From Sycon ciliatum (taxonomy: Eukaryota > Porifera > Calcarea > Leucosolenida > Sycettidae): a stretch of DNA of 64,000 nt. Location of the stretch: contig NC_088650.1 in the NCBI RefSeq assembly GCF_964019385.1, positions 24,074,310-24,138,309 of the forward strand, in the 5' to 3' direction. The notes under the pieces were generated by a model. The model saw nothing but the letters and a program-made list of their open reading frames with translations, searched no databases and was not told the origin of the DNA. Shown piece after piece: positions 11,196 through 23,000 of the stretch. Made by a program: the position numbers and the translations under genes. Position 1 is the first letter of the stretch. Each line of letters begins with the position of its first letter.

Positions 11196-11830
11196 ACTGT
11201 TGGAATCCACCAGCTGTGTTTCCTTAAGGGGCGTATCCTTACCTGGGATGTGTTTTCTCATTCCCGGCAGCAGAAAGAGCTCTACAATATGTATATAATT
11301 TAAGAATAGAATTTGATGTACAGGAGAGTGCCAATTATCCCCACCCCTCGGGACGCGGGCTGTCTCCAGGGGGTTCAGATGAGAAGAATGTTCGGATAAG
11401 AGAGCAGTCACACATCTATCTAAATCATGCATATTCCAGCATGTTTTCATCATTTTCGTTCTCTTCAGCAGTGAAACAGGAACTAGGTGCACTCATGCTC
11501 CTCTAAATTAATGACACTATTATTACACATTTTGACTAAAACCTGTTTTAATACATCTTGTGAATCGCTTCAATGGTGCCCCGAGCGACGAAAATCAACA
11601 ACTTGAAACTCATCTTCTACCCCTCAATTAAATGCAAGCAATTATTTTGGATAATTAATCATTTGGATAGTTGACATTGGAGGATAATCGGCACATTGTG
11701 TGTGATGGGGGGGGGGGGGGAGGGAGGAAGAGGAGGAGGCTGCGAGAGGCCGTGGTGGACGTGTACTTGTGCAGAGCCTGGAAATAGCCTCACTTTAGAT
11801 GTATGCACATTCAAACGGTGGATGCTTCCC
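11196..11830. other. No recognised features
   Basis: Contains a run of 12 or more G at about 11707. No gene or repeat family was recognised. Confidence 0.4.
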
Positions 11831-11975
11831 GCCATCCTTTTCCCCCTCTTTTTCCTTTTCCCGCCATTCTTTACCCCCTCTTTTTCAATTTCCCGCTCTT
11901 CTTTTCCCCCTCTTTTTCCCCCTTTTTCTCCCCTTTTCCCCCTTTTCTGCGAGAAGATTAGCCCCCTCCTTGCGC
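11831..11975. repeat. Pyrimidine-rich minisatellite at the right border of the gag insert
   Basis: About 145 bp made of CCCCCTCTTTTT-like units on the plus strand. It ends just before gag homology resumes, so it marks the right border of the inserted DNA. Confidence 0.75.
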
Positions 11976-11980
11976 AAGAG

Positions 11981-12305
11981 CTATGTCACCGTGTTCTCGC
12001 GCCTAAGCCTACAAGTGCCTGAGATCGACGAGCTGACCCGAGGACTGCTGTTCGTAAATGGACTGCACCCATCTGTCAAGACCCGGGTGCTGCGAGAGCA
12101 CCCCACTGATCTGAGCCACGCGATCAGGTCAGCGCAAACGGCGGACCAACAGCCGAACCCGATTCAGCACCGAAGGAGGCTAACACCGGAGGAGAGGCGT
12201 CACCTGAGTCGGCAGGGTGGATGCTTTGCTTGTCGGAAGCCAGGTCACCTACATGTAGCTCGGGATTGTCCCAGCAATCAACACCCAAACGCTGGTCGCC
12301 AGTGA
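11981..12305 (+). pseudogene. gypsy gag, C-terminal part with zinc knuckle
   Basis: The frame resumes with a typical gag segment (LQVPEIDELTRGLLFVNGL) and ends in a zinc knuckle before the stop at 12303-12305. The knuckle reads C-x2-C-x4-H-x6-C instead of the usual C-x2-C-x4-H-x4-C. The two extra residues are encoded by CTACAT, which creates the 8-mer TACATGTA at 12250. This probably impairs zinc binding. The N-terminal part lies 7.8 kb away at 3741-4218. Confidence 0.85.
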
Positions 12306-12363
12306 AAAATGGCGTGCGCTCGCTGGCGACCAAGCAGAAAGCACCCAACGGTTACCCGGTTGA

Positions 12364-15300
12364 CATACGCAACCGTTACAGCGTACTGAGCTGGAAGAAC
12401 CGACGCTGCAAGCTGATTCGGAAGATGTTGCCGAACAGGAATCCCATGTCAGCAACGTTGATATCGCAGTACAGGACACGAAGCTTCCTTTGGAGCATGA
12501 CCTTCTCCGTGTTGAGGGCAGGATCAACGGCCGCCGGGCAATTATGCTTATTGACTCGGGATCGACGCACGACTTCATATCGGAAGCTTTCGTGCAAAGA
12601 AACGGCCTTGTTACGGAGAGCAAGGACGAAACACTGAAGGTAACCCTGGCTGATGGCTCATCGACATCATCGGGACTGCAGAGGACCGGTCCGGTAAAGG
12701 TTATCGTGAAAGACTTCAGCGACACCCAATCTTTCACAGTTTTTCCGTTGAGCCGCTATGATGCTATCCTGGGCAAGCCATGGCTGACCAGACACAATCC
12801 GGATATCAACTTTCAGATCAACGAAGTCAAACTGAACGGAGAGCCGCTCGTTGCTAAACCCCCTTCCGGCCAAAATAGTGACACGGAGCGTCAGGAGTCG
12901 CCGCCAATTGAGAGCATGCTCATATCTGGTTCTCAGGCTCGCCGCGAGTTGAGGAAAGGCGCGCAGGGAATCCTGGCGTGGGTCAACGCTACTGACGACG
13001 AGGAGGAGGACAGCAAGCCATCAGCCGCCAGACAACACCCAGATCATCAAGAGCAGCTGGCTAACCTTCTGCGGCGGTACTCGGACATCTTTCCAGACGA
13101 CCTGCCGACCGAGCTTCCGCCAGAGAGGGATGTCGACCATGAGATTGTGACTGAGGAGGGTGCCGTTCCTCCATCACGGGCTGCCTACCGTCTCCCCAAA
13201 CCCGAGATGGACGAATTGCAAGCCCAGCTCACGGAACTCCTCCGCAAGGGCTTCATCGAACCCAGCAAGTCACCATACGGTGCCCCAGTCTTTTTCGTTA
13301 AAAAGTCTGATGGCTCATTGCGCATGGTTTGTGATTGGCGGAATTTGAACAGGATCACCATCAAAAACAAAGCTTGCCTCCCAAACATTGATGACCTGTT
13401 TGATACCATTTAGCTCATACTTCAGTAAGCTGGATTTACGCTCGGGATACAATCAGCTTAGGATCCGTCAGGAAGATGTACCTAAGACGGCTATCAATAC
13501 TCCCTTCGGTCATTTCCAGTTCCGGGTCATGGGCTTTGGATTAACTAACGCCCCTGCCACGTTTCAGTCACTGATGAACAGTATTCTCCAACCGTACTTA
13601 CGGCGGTTTGTGGTAGTGTCAAATCCTGGCAAGATCATCTTGAACATATCCAGACAGTTCTTGAGACGCTCCGGAAAAATAGGCTATTCTGTAAGCAGTC
13701 GAAATGTGAGTTTGGTGTCAAGGATGTTCTGTTTCTAGGGCATCGCATCGACGGTGAATGTATCGCTCCAGATCCAAAGAAGCTTAAAGCAGTGAGGGAA
13801 TGGCAGCCACCGACGACAGTTACGGAGGTGAGACAGTTCCTTGGTTTTGCGAACTACTTTAGAAGATTTATTGAGCACTACTCTACTATATCGCGGCCAT
13901 TAGAGGAGATCACTGGCAAACATGCCAGGTTCGAATGGAGTGGCCCCCGTCAGCATGCATTCGAATCCCTGAGACAGGCCTTGTTGAGTGCACCGCTGTT
14001 GAAACTAGCAAACGTGCAGAAGCCTTTCAGAGTTGCAACAGACGCAAGTGATTTTGCAATAGCAGTCGTCCTTCTCCAACAGGGGGAAAGCGATAGTGCT
14101 TGGCATCCTGTGGCATATGCCAGTCGTAAGCTGTCACAAGCGGAGCGAAATTACACTGCTGCAGAACGCGAAACCCTGGCGGTGGTGTTTGCACTGCGAT
14201 CCTGGAGAATTTATCTATTCCAGCATTTTGAAGTGTTCAGTGACAGCATGGCCGTAGTCTACTTGAGCACAAAAGCCAATCTCACTAAGCGCGAAGCTAG
14301 ATGGGTTGAATTTCTTGCAGACTATGACTTCACAGTTAATCACAAACCCGGCAAGGAAAATATGGCTGATGCGTTATCCCGCCGCCCTGATCTGCGCGGG
14401 TCAGCAATTGGCAATGTAGTTGAGGAAAAGGATTGCCCACCCATCCTACCAGCACCCCAGCAGGAGTACCACGACTGTGTTACGGCAGGCCATCAGGGAC
14501 GGGATCGTACATATTTCCGGCTTCGTCAATTCTTCTATTGGCCTAAGATGGGCCTTGACTTGAAGAAATTTGTTAAGTCTTGCGGCATATGTCAGCGCAC
14601 TAAGGGTGGGTTGCCTAGATCCAGTTTGCTGCAATCGCTCCCAGTACCAGACACCCCCTGGAAAGATATTTCCATGGACTTTATCGTTGGCTTACCCCAG
14701 ACCCCTCAGGGCTTTGATGCAATTTATACATTATTTTGTTGACCGGCTTACAAAATGTGTCCATTTAGTCCCCACGACTTCCAAAATTGACGCTAAGGGT
14801 TCTGCTGATTTGTATCTCCAGAATGTGTTTAGATTACACGGTTTGAGTTCCACTATTGTTTGTGATCGGGACCCAAGATTTACTTCTGAATTTTTCCGGG
14901 AATTGTTTCATCAATTAGGTACCACCTTGTCGTTTAGTACTGCCAATCACCCACAGACCGATGGGCAGACTGAGAGAATGAATAGAGTAATTGAGGATGT
15001 GCTTAGAGCGTTTGTTAACCACAAACAAGATAATTGGGACAAGCTTCTGCCTCTTTGCGAATTTGTAATTAATAGTTCATATCAGTCTTCCACTTCTAGC
15101 ACGCCGTTTTATCTAAATTATGGACTTAATCCCAAGTCCCCACCAGATTTCCTGGCACGGAGGGGAGGAGGGAGTGCCCCAGACTGGATCCAGGATCGGG
15201 CGGATGCCGTCAAGTTGGCAAAGGACGCCATGATTGCCGCTCAGGCTAGACAAGCTCATTATGCAGACAGGGGAAGGGTGCCCAGCAACCTGAAGGTTGG

Positions 15301-15745
15301 CGACATGGTGCTGGTGTACAAGGATTTCCTAACAACCGCAGAAGCCCGGGATCAGCCTTCACAGAAGCTACGCCCTAAGTGGTTCGGGCCCTACCCAATC
15401 ATCAAGAAGATCGGACCCAACGCCTATCAGCTGGATCTACCCAGCGCTATTCGGTGCCACCCTGTCTTCAATGTCACTGCTCTGCGCCGGTATGAGCAGA
15501 ATACTATTCCCGGCAGGCGGCAGCCACCCCCGCCACCGTTCACTGACTTGCACGGTCAGACCAGATACATGGTGGAGAAGATTCTTGACGATCGCCAGCG
15601 AAGGCATCAGACTCAGTACCTTGTCAAGTGGCAAGGGTACCCAGACGACGAAGCCACCTGGGAGCCAGAAGGGAACTTGCTGGACGAGGCCGGTAGGCCG
15701 ATAGTTGCTCTGAGGCGTTACAGGGCGTCCAGGGCATGTAAGTGA
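12364..15745 (+). pseudogene. gypsy pol: protease, RT, RNase H, integrase, chromodomain
   Basis: Domains in order: aspartic protease with DSGSTHDF near 12552; reverse transcriptase from about 13160 ([13 protein letters not shown], then [15 protein letters not shown] in another frame); RNase H with TDAS near 14041; integrase with its CxxC finger near 14581 and the D, D and E residues in MDFIVGLP, CDRDPRF and TDGQTERMNR; a GPY/F module near 15380; and a chromodomain (VEKILDD, YLVKWQGYPDDEATWEPE) near 15570-15690. The chromodomain defines it as a chromovirus. Breaks: a frame change near 13415; loss of the YxDD catalytic segment with a second frame change near 13621-13640; a frame change near 14735 in a T run. 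It cannot make a functional product. Confidence 0.92.
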
Positions 15746-16012
15746 CACTATGGTTACCGCGAAATGTTACTCGCTCAAATTCAATTGCACGTGTACCTTG
15801 ATAATTCCCACTTGATCCTTGTTGTGTTAAGCAATCCATTCCCCTCCTGTTTTAGATTTTCCCCATTTCCGTTATCTTCACTCGCCTGACTGTCCTTGGT
15901 TACCTTGCACGGTGCTTCAATTAGATGAGCATTGTTGGGTTGACACGATTTCATTTTGATTATTCCCTTTCCACATATTCCTCGACTCTCTGGAGGCACC
16001 TGTGCCTCGCTT
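15746..16012 (+). other. 3' untranslated part of the gypsy element
   Basis: Non-coding stretch between the end of the chromodomain frame and the purine tract. No env-like frame is present. Confidence 0.7.
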
Positions 16013-16027
16013 AGGAGGGAGGGATGA
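16013..16027 (+). promoter_or_regulatory. Polypurine tract
   Basis: AGGAGGGAGGGATGA lies immediately before the 3' LTR, the expected plus-strand primer of an LTR retrotransposon. Confidence 0.85.
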
Positions 16028-16205
16028 TGTAACAGTTCCCTGTTAGCGCTAACCTTATCTGCCCTCTAGCTCTGTATCTTGCACCTTTCCCTATCCTGTC
16101 TGCACTCGCGTTATCACCTTAGGGCACGAAGTGTTCGTGCCCTATATCAGTTGTGTTGCCTTGAGCAAGCATTGTCTTTTCCAAGAATACCTTCAAACGG
16201 TTACA
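16028..16205 (+). repeat. 3' LTR of the gypsy element
   Basis: The LTR is 178 bp, starts TGTAACAG and ends GGTTACA. It differs from the 5' LTR by three substitutions and by GTTCGT inserted after CGAAGT. Confidence 0.93.
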
Positions 16206-16845
16206 GATAATGCCGGCATTATATCGAGCATTATACACCACCCGGAGCATTACGAGCATTATACAGCATTACTAGGCTTAAAATGGCATTATGCGACGTT
16301 CTACATGACTGCATAGTAGATCTACACGCATGCTCATGTACAGATTCGTATCGGCTATAGCGTTGGTCTTTGATTGGCAACATTATTACTATGCGATGTA
16401 TTACTACAAGCGATAGACCACCGCACACATCATGCGTGATACCAAACAGATCGTGGCACGCAGTGCCAGGCCCAGTATACTGCATGCAGTATAATGCTAG
16501 CTAGCTGTGGTCCAGCACAGTGTGGAAACTCTCGCAGAAACGTCCGGTCCCGGAAGTCTATCTTCGGCCAGCAACTAACACTAAGTCTTTATGAAGATCC
16601 AGGTAACAACGCCGAACCAACGAAATAAAACAAATGACTATGTGAGCCAGCATGGAACGGTGGAGGTACTAGGTGCGCACACGCACACATTCCAGACCTT
16701 ACCCGGTTACCGTCCACAATGTTACAAAAAACTTTTTTCATCGAAGCAAGAGTCTTCTAGCTTTGTCGAAGAGTAACGCTGGACTTTCACCGGACATTGA
16801 CCATTGTGTAAGACCAGCTAACTACTAAACTAGCAGCCAACGCTG

Positions 16846-17393
16846 ATGGCTGACTCGCCGCGATGCCGTTCTTGGGATTGGGAGGAAGCTGGGCTTTCTC
16901 CAGATGAGCTTTTGGCGGAGTCCTCTGATGATAGTGACGTCGTCGAGCTGGAAATTTCAGATCCTGCCGCGATAGCGAGGAAGCGGCTTTTTCAGAAAAC
17001 AGCTATTACCAAGTCTGGAAATGTTTCCAAAAGGACGCGAGTAGCTCATGGACAGAGCACTGAAGTGGCCATCAGTGCCGAAACACGGGTGCGGAGCCGC
17101 TCAAAAGCGACTGTGGCAAGTTAGTGTGCCTGGCATGCCATACAACATTGTCAGGGAAGAAGAGTATAATCATGTCCCATATTGCTACTGCGAGACACAA
17201 ACAAGGAAAGTCCCGTTTGGAGAGGGAAACTCAGAGGCAGAAGCTGGTCAAGGAGTCCTTCTTGGCGTATCAGAAACGACTTGGGAAGGCTCTAGCCGGC
17301 ACCGGTCTTACTGAGGCCGTTAGTTCAGCCGAGTCTCTGCGGCGGATCCAGATTGTGCGTTCTATGTTGCATTGCATGGGTGCAATATTATAG
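16846..17393 (+). pseudogene. BED-like zinc finger ORF of the hAT element (CGGBP1-like)
   Basis: The first part (16846-17123) encodes an acidic N-terminus (LLAESSDDSDVVELE) followed by a basic stretch. The second, in another frame from about 17100 to 17393, encodes a C-x2-C...H-x5-H finger (CLACH...SHIATARH) and a helical tail. This resembles the BED fingers of hAT transposases and the derived CGG-binding protein CGGBP1. No RNase-H-like catalytic domain follows, so it is not a complete transposase. A frameshift or unrecognised intron separates the halves. Confidence 0.55.
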
Positions 17394-17739
17394 CGTTTTT
17401 CTTAGCCCGATACCGCAAGGTTCAGGAGTTTACATTCCATCCGGAGGAGCATTATCAGCATTATTTGGAGCATTATATGGCCTTTTGTGGAGCATTACTG
17501 AGAGCATTATACCCCATATTACCGAGCATTATCCGCCAACACCGTTACTTTCTCCCCCGTTTTCCGATCTTCAATCGACTATAACTCTAGATTGCCTTGG
17601 AATTTTGGGTTCAAATTTTCACAGGTTGTTTCTCGATTCTTCCCGGTTTAGAAAAACTAGCGTTTTATGCAAAACTCGCGAATTTGATTTTTCAATTGAA
17701 GTCCCTACTTTGGGTCATCCTAATAAAGTTATTATAATA

Positions 17740-19823
17740 GGGAGTTCACATGATTTTTTCATGTTGGCAGCTGGCCATTTCTAAGCGGATTTTTGAAACG
17801 TATGGGGTAAAACCAAGTAGCAGCCGAAATTTGGAGTGGATATCTTGAAAAGCAACAGAGTTATGGTGATTTGAAGTCGCAGCAAATTCATCATGAAAGT
17901 GCATACATTGCATGGCACCAAAGGCATCTTCGGACCAGCCCTAGCTACACATAGCAACCGATGAACTTCACCAGAATGTCTTGAAACTCCACCCAAGGAG
18001 TAAACACAGTCTGTAGGATACCAAATGAAAATTAATTTTCAAATTCAGTTACAGACTTTCAAATTCTGTCCATAGCAACCACCATGGCAACCGCTCTGAC
18101 CGCATACATCGGATATGGATATTAGGAAAACCAGGAATATATCATTGCAGGAAAGGTAATTCTGAACACCAAGCATATTGTTAATGAAGAAGCAGTGGAG
18201 TAGAGAAGATGAAACAACAAACATGAGTGGCATTGAAGAGTTTTATGTTTTACAGCAGTGTTACATATTTGCGACACCGTGTCTGGTGACGGCGGCCAAG
18301 ATATAGACGACCATGTACTTAGTAACTCCTGGAAATGGAATAAGTCAGGTTTTTATGGTGCAACACTTGGTACGCGCTTTGGAGCTGGCTCCAAATCCCC
18401 AGAGTCCTGGTCAGGATCAGTAGTGCCGGGTGGCAGTACAGACCTTGCCGGCCCAGTTGCGGCGGCGGGATCTGTGGTGGCCGAATCTGTGATGCCAGAT
18501 GCCGGAACTATGGCAGGTAGCAGGGACTTCAGGTTGTCCACCAGCTCAAGCTCTCCACAGGGTACTGCCGCCCATCCTTCGAGAGCGAGAATGTGGCAGC
18601 TGGTGCATCATGGTGCACAAAGTTTTACGGAACAGAAGCTGTGCCCTCAACGCACTTCGTTTTTCAGCAACAATGCGGAGGGCTGCCACACCAGCTGGAA
18701 GCTCAAATACCTGCTCAGACAGCAAATGCTACTGCTCTTTGTTTGCTTTCAGGAGGTAAGTACGTCTGTCTTCAGTCTGTTCACTTTGCCAGACACTGAC
18801 TTCGAATTTAAAGTTGAACGTTCCCTCCCAGATATTCCTTCCAGCCATGTTGTGAAAGCCTTGAACGTCAGTTTCTCCGTTTCTTTTAATCGGAAAAGCT
18901 CCAACACAAGACCATTGGACAAGCTCTCAGCACTACGCTTCAGCGACGTAAATGCATCGTTGTTTTCCACTGAATTTAGCAGCGACGTCCGAGTCAAACC
19001 CAGCACTTTACACACCCAGCACTGTACACATATCTCCAACGACGTCCTTGCTGCTGTCACCTGTCTCCTTTTCTGTGTGACTTGCCATCGTTCAGGTAAT
19101 TTGGCAGACTTTTGCTACTTCCTGAAGTTGCAGGACGACTCGATCTTACTAAATTCGAGGGTGCTCTACACGAATATGAGCGTTTCCTCGGCGAGCAACC
19201 AAAAGAAAATAATGAAAAACACGATCAAAAAGTTCCTCCAGAACTTTGGACGTCTGAAAACGGTTCAACGACGGCAAGCGACACACCAAACAAAAGCTAC
19301 TGTCTTCACGAACCAGGAAATGGCCGTCTTCTTGATCAAAAATTTGAGCTTGCAGCAAAACATTCAAAAAAACGCGTCGCTGCCCACCTGGCCACGTCAT
19401 GCGTACATCCGCTTTGTAGGGCAGACCCGAATTTGCTAGCAATTCTTCTAGCAAAATATCGAAGAATTTTGAAAGGGAATTTGCTGGCAAAATGGAGCAA
19501 AATATCGGTGTGTTGGCTGGGAATTGGGAGATTTTACACATATACGGTGCACATGACTCATTTCGGCACAGTTTTACCAACACGTGACTCTCTTTTTCTC
19601 ATTTTTGCCAACACGTAACCCACTTTCGGTCAGTTTTCTCACACGTGACACAAATTTTGGAGCAAAAAGGGAGCAAAATATCGAGTGGCCTAGCAAAATG
19701 AAAGCAAAATTTCGACGATGCACGAGCAAAATTATGCCGCAAAATATCGAGATTCAGCTGGCAAATTCGGGTCAGCCCTAGTAGAGACCCAATGTATGTG
19801 CCCGGTCACGTGATTGAACTCCC
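17740..19823. mobile_element. 2.1-kb inverted-repeat element with TA target
   Basis: The ends GGGAGTTCA and TGAACTCCC are flanked by TA (17738-17739, 19824-19825), followed by E-box-like CATGA/CACGTGA. The right third carries repeated AGCAAAATATCGA boxes (near 19450, 19500, 19670, 19740) and three CACGTGAC/CACGTAAC boxes (about 19580-19650). Long frames exist on both strands (plus 18258-19439; minus 18749-19060 and 19149-19583), but none matches a transposase I know. The ends resemble AGGGCTTGAA of family A. Superfamily unresolved. Confidence 0.6.
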
Positions 19824-19851
19824 TAATTATATTATTAATAATACTTGCAGA

Positions 19852-19935
19852 TTTCCTATGTACTACGCCAGGGTTTACCGGGTGTTAGCGGCCGTCGTGA
19901 GTTCCCTTCGGGAACGGACACGATAATTTACTCTC
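19852..19935. repeat. Repeat fragment shared with 51888-51945
   Basis: A block around CGTGAGTTCCCTTCGGGAAC is similar to one in SIGMAR1 intron 2. Here GTTCCC-TTC-GGGAAC forms a perfect small hairpin; in the other copy it is broken. Confidence 0.55.
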
Positions 19936-20096
19936 TTTTTTTACGCCTGGGAGAATCGAACGAGACCAAAATCGAAGCGATCGGAGCACGTTTTGGAAAT
20001 TGGGTGTAGTGACTGTAGTTACCAGTGTCAGAGTCGCGAAGGACTGAAGTAACCATGGTAACTACCGGTAATCACTTATTAAAAAGGTGGCACTAT

Positions 20097-23000
20097 GGGG
20101 CTGTTAAGTGATGACGTCACAGTTCCTTCGATACGCATAGCAACGATCCCACTGGGGACAAACAAAAGTAGCGTCGTCTCCACCGAACCAGTTGTCAGTG
20201 GCAACATATAGGAATCGTGTACATTTCTTCGTTTCTTCTTTGCTGTTTTCAGTGAGTGTTTTGTTTTCTCTTTGTCCTTGATCTCGACGGTGTTGTCGTG
20301 CTCATTACCTTACTGAGACGTCTCTTGTGACTGTAGCCAGTGTCACGGAGGATTTTATTGGCGTGACGAGGTAGATCGCCGAGATCGAGCGTGACAAACG
20401 CTCTGCATTAGTAGCTCCTGTAGAATGTCTTCTGGGATGGCGTATCCATGGTCAACAAAACCAAGGTGCAAGACAACATAAGAGATCGTGTACACGATGT
20501 GAACTCCAAAAGGTAAGCTCCTGAACAAGTGGAAAGATATGTGTATTTACAAACTCTCTCTTCATCCATCGATTGCCGCTATGCATTGCATTTTGTCTTC
20601 ACAGATAATCTGGACAAATAAATTATAATTGTAACTGGAGAGTGCAATCGTGCTTGGGGCCCATCCCAATGTCATCACATGGCTGTGGTGACTAGTGCAT
20701 ACCTGCGAGAGTTTTTCCTCAACTGAGACGGAGTGTAGGTGGATGGATTATGAGAAATGCGAAGATGTGGAGTAAGTTGTGTCGAAGAAATGTGTAATAA
20801 AATAAAATTTACTTTACACTCAAACATACACTGTACATGTAACATCATGATAATGATTCCATCTTCATATCTCCGCAACAGATACGCCATACGCACCAAA
20901 TACACGGTGTGTGTGTACGCGCGCTTGCGTGCGCGCGTACATGCACACACTCTCATGCGTGACCGAGTTGGCCGGATGAACAGACCACGCACTTGCACGA
21001 GGTGTCCGTTATGTCATTAGAATGCTGTACTTTATGGCTTTATTCCAAAATAGTATGTCTTGCCCCTGTCAAATGGAGTTTGTGTCTATGCTGAGCGGGT
21101 ATCGGGCCACGACACCGCACTGCAGTCAGCGCTGGAATTAAAATAGCACTTCATGGATTCATGGATTATTTTATCTAATTTCCTTTGCGTTTACATGTAC
21201 TTTGTTGAGCCCGTGGTTTCATTTCTGTGTTCTGTCATGATTGGCCTCTGGAAATAATCGGAGTGGATGTCATTTTTGTCATATGTGTGCGCCTTGTGCA
21301 ACAGGTTCAAGGCTAGATGCACTTCACATTCGGCGTGCGATCTCGGCGTCTGGGACCTGATAACATCTTGGTTGGATGGGTAATCGAGGATGATACTACT
21401 CGGCACACCAATGTACATGTCAATGTAATTTTTTACTTTTTCAGAGCTGCACTATTTACGGACGAATGTGTCTGTTAGAGAGGAAATAAATAGTATTCAC
21501 AAACAAGTCCCACTTCTTGTTTCTGTTCGTAAAAGGAAATTGCAATTTTTTGGTCATATTGTTCGTTCTGGCTGTTTGTCATTGACTGTTCTTCAGGGTT
21601 GTGTTGCTGGAGATCGTGGCCGAGGCAGGCCCAGAATGTCATGGCCTGATAATATTATTTCATGGACTGCACTTGACGTGCAGTCCCTGCTCGCTGCTGC
21701 ACGCGATTGATTTTTATGGCGCTCGCTTGTTCATACAAGTACTTGCTCTGTGACGCTCCGACGGCCTTAGGGCTATGGGCTTGTGATGATGACTATTTAC
21801 GTCTTGATGCTTACTTCGGTGCTAGCGTGTTTCCCCCGGATTATTTCTATCATCATGCGTGTTCTTGGGCTGAGCGAGCACATGCACGAGTGTTCAGCTA
21901 TAACCCCGTGTATCTTTGGTTACACTTTGTTCTGCAATGCATGTACCTTGTAACAGTATGTGCTTGCATTGCTTTGTGTGGCCTGCGTATTTCAGGACTA
22001 TTCAGTGCATTAGACCCAGGTTGGTTTGGTTGCCGGTCCATGCCGGATGATCTCTTGTTGCGTCGCTCTGTGTTTCGTATTCATCAATTTTTGGGCTCGA
22101 GAATTGAGCTGGTGTGTGGTTCCCAATATCAAAAAAACATCATGCTGGTGCTCTGTGTTTTGATGATCGACTGTCCGAGCAGTCACGATTCATTACCAGA
22201 ACGGTCAATACTGTAGTCTCTTGATGTGTTTGTCTTTTTGTGTTTTCGCCGGGGGAATTAACGGTGACGTTGCACATAGAACGGCAGTGTTGCATCACTG
22301 GACGACCCTGCCTCTGCATCTGACTTCATGTCCCCAGGATCTGGTGCAGATACACCAGACAGTCACTTCCTGGAAACACGCAAATAGCAAAAGAAGAGAT
22401 CCCGCAAATCAGGAAAAACCATTGTGGAAAATATCGAGTAGATCATATACACCATTCAATAATCTGGAGTAATTACAGTGAGACAAACACTTCAGTGCTC
22501 TCTCTCTCTCTCTCTCTCTCTCCATCCTTCCAAAATACCCTGTAACAATTCCCTAGAATTATTTTATTTTAATATATTCTCAGGACATCATTCTGAACAT
22601 AATAACTTCTTCCATAGGTCTTCAATCACCACGGAGGGCGAGAATATATCTAAATCATGCAGTTTACGGGAGGTGCGAGCTGTCATGGATATTGAGGCTG
22701 ATATTATTGTGCCAGCGTGAGGGCAGAGACAGAAAGAAGACCCTGATTTCTTGAACAACTCACCTACATATTAGATTTGATAATTATAATCGAATCCACA
22801 GGGAGCGCTCGTACTTTGATCCATCAGGACGCGAAGAATCTTCAAAGCACTCTCAAACACGGAGTTTTACAGTGGGAAGCCAATTTCACAGCCATTATGA
22901 AGGCCCTCGACGACTACAGGAGATTTGTAGAGGAAAGAACAAGGAGTAAAGAGCGACAACAATCGCTTGAAGAAAAAGCAAAGAAAAACTGCTCTCTCTC

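Larger units (their letters stand above)
4219..11980. other. About 7.8 kb of foreign DNA inside gypsy gag
   Basis: Gag homology stops at about 4218 and resumes in phase at about 11981, so everything between is secondary DNA. It is a mosaic of minisatellite, at least five short inverted-repeat elements or parts of them, a longer interspersed repeat, microsatellites and plain sequence. I found no gene, no terminal inverted repeat spanning the block and no clear target duplication at its edges. The left border is a GATGAAAC array and the right border a pyrimidine tract. It could be a large transposon cargo, a repair-mediated insertion or an assembly join. Confidence 0.7.
3556..16205 (+). mobile_element. 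Ty3/gypsy chromovirus retrotransposon, interrupted and decayed
   Basis: Two LTRs (172 and 178 bp, bounded TGTAAC...GTTACA) enclose a primer-binding site, gag, protease, reverse transcriptase, RNase H, integrase, a C-terminal chromodomain and a purine tract. A 5-bp duplication GATAA flanks the whole (3551-3555, 16206-16210), so both ends come from one insertion. The LTRs differ by three substitutions and one 6-bp indel, which suggests a fairly recent insertion. The copy is dead: gag is split by about 7.8 kb of unrelated DNA, pol has several frameshifts, and the catalytic part of reverse transcriptase is missing. Without the interruption it would be about 4.9 kb. Confidence 0.93.
3539..17546. 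mobile_element. hAT-like DNA transposon split by a gypsy insertion
   Basis: An 8-bp duplication ACTTTCTC flanks the element (3531-3538 and 17547-17554). The left end reads TAGGTGCTGGCGGATAATG once the gypsy element is removed; the right end is its near-perfect inverse (CATTATCCGCCAACACC). Eight-bp duplications and short imperfect terminal repeats are typical of hAT elements. Multiple GAGCATTA boxes lie just inside both ends (about 16221-16270 and 17440-17535), as expected of subterminal transposase-binding sites. The element proper is about 1.35 kb: 17 bp on the left, then 16211-17546. It encodes only a BED-like zinc-finger fragment, so it is probably nonautonomous. Confidence 0.82.

Noticed and set aside
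4219-11980. Interpretation as two separate gypsy insertions
   Set aside because: Gag resumes in register and one GATAA duplication spans both LTRs, so a single insertion that was later interrupted is simpler.
18258-19439. 393-residue plus-strand ORF
   Set aside because: Composition is uneven, no domain is recognised and opposing frames of similar quality exist. Kept only as content of the inverted-repeat element.
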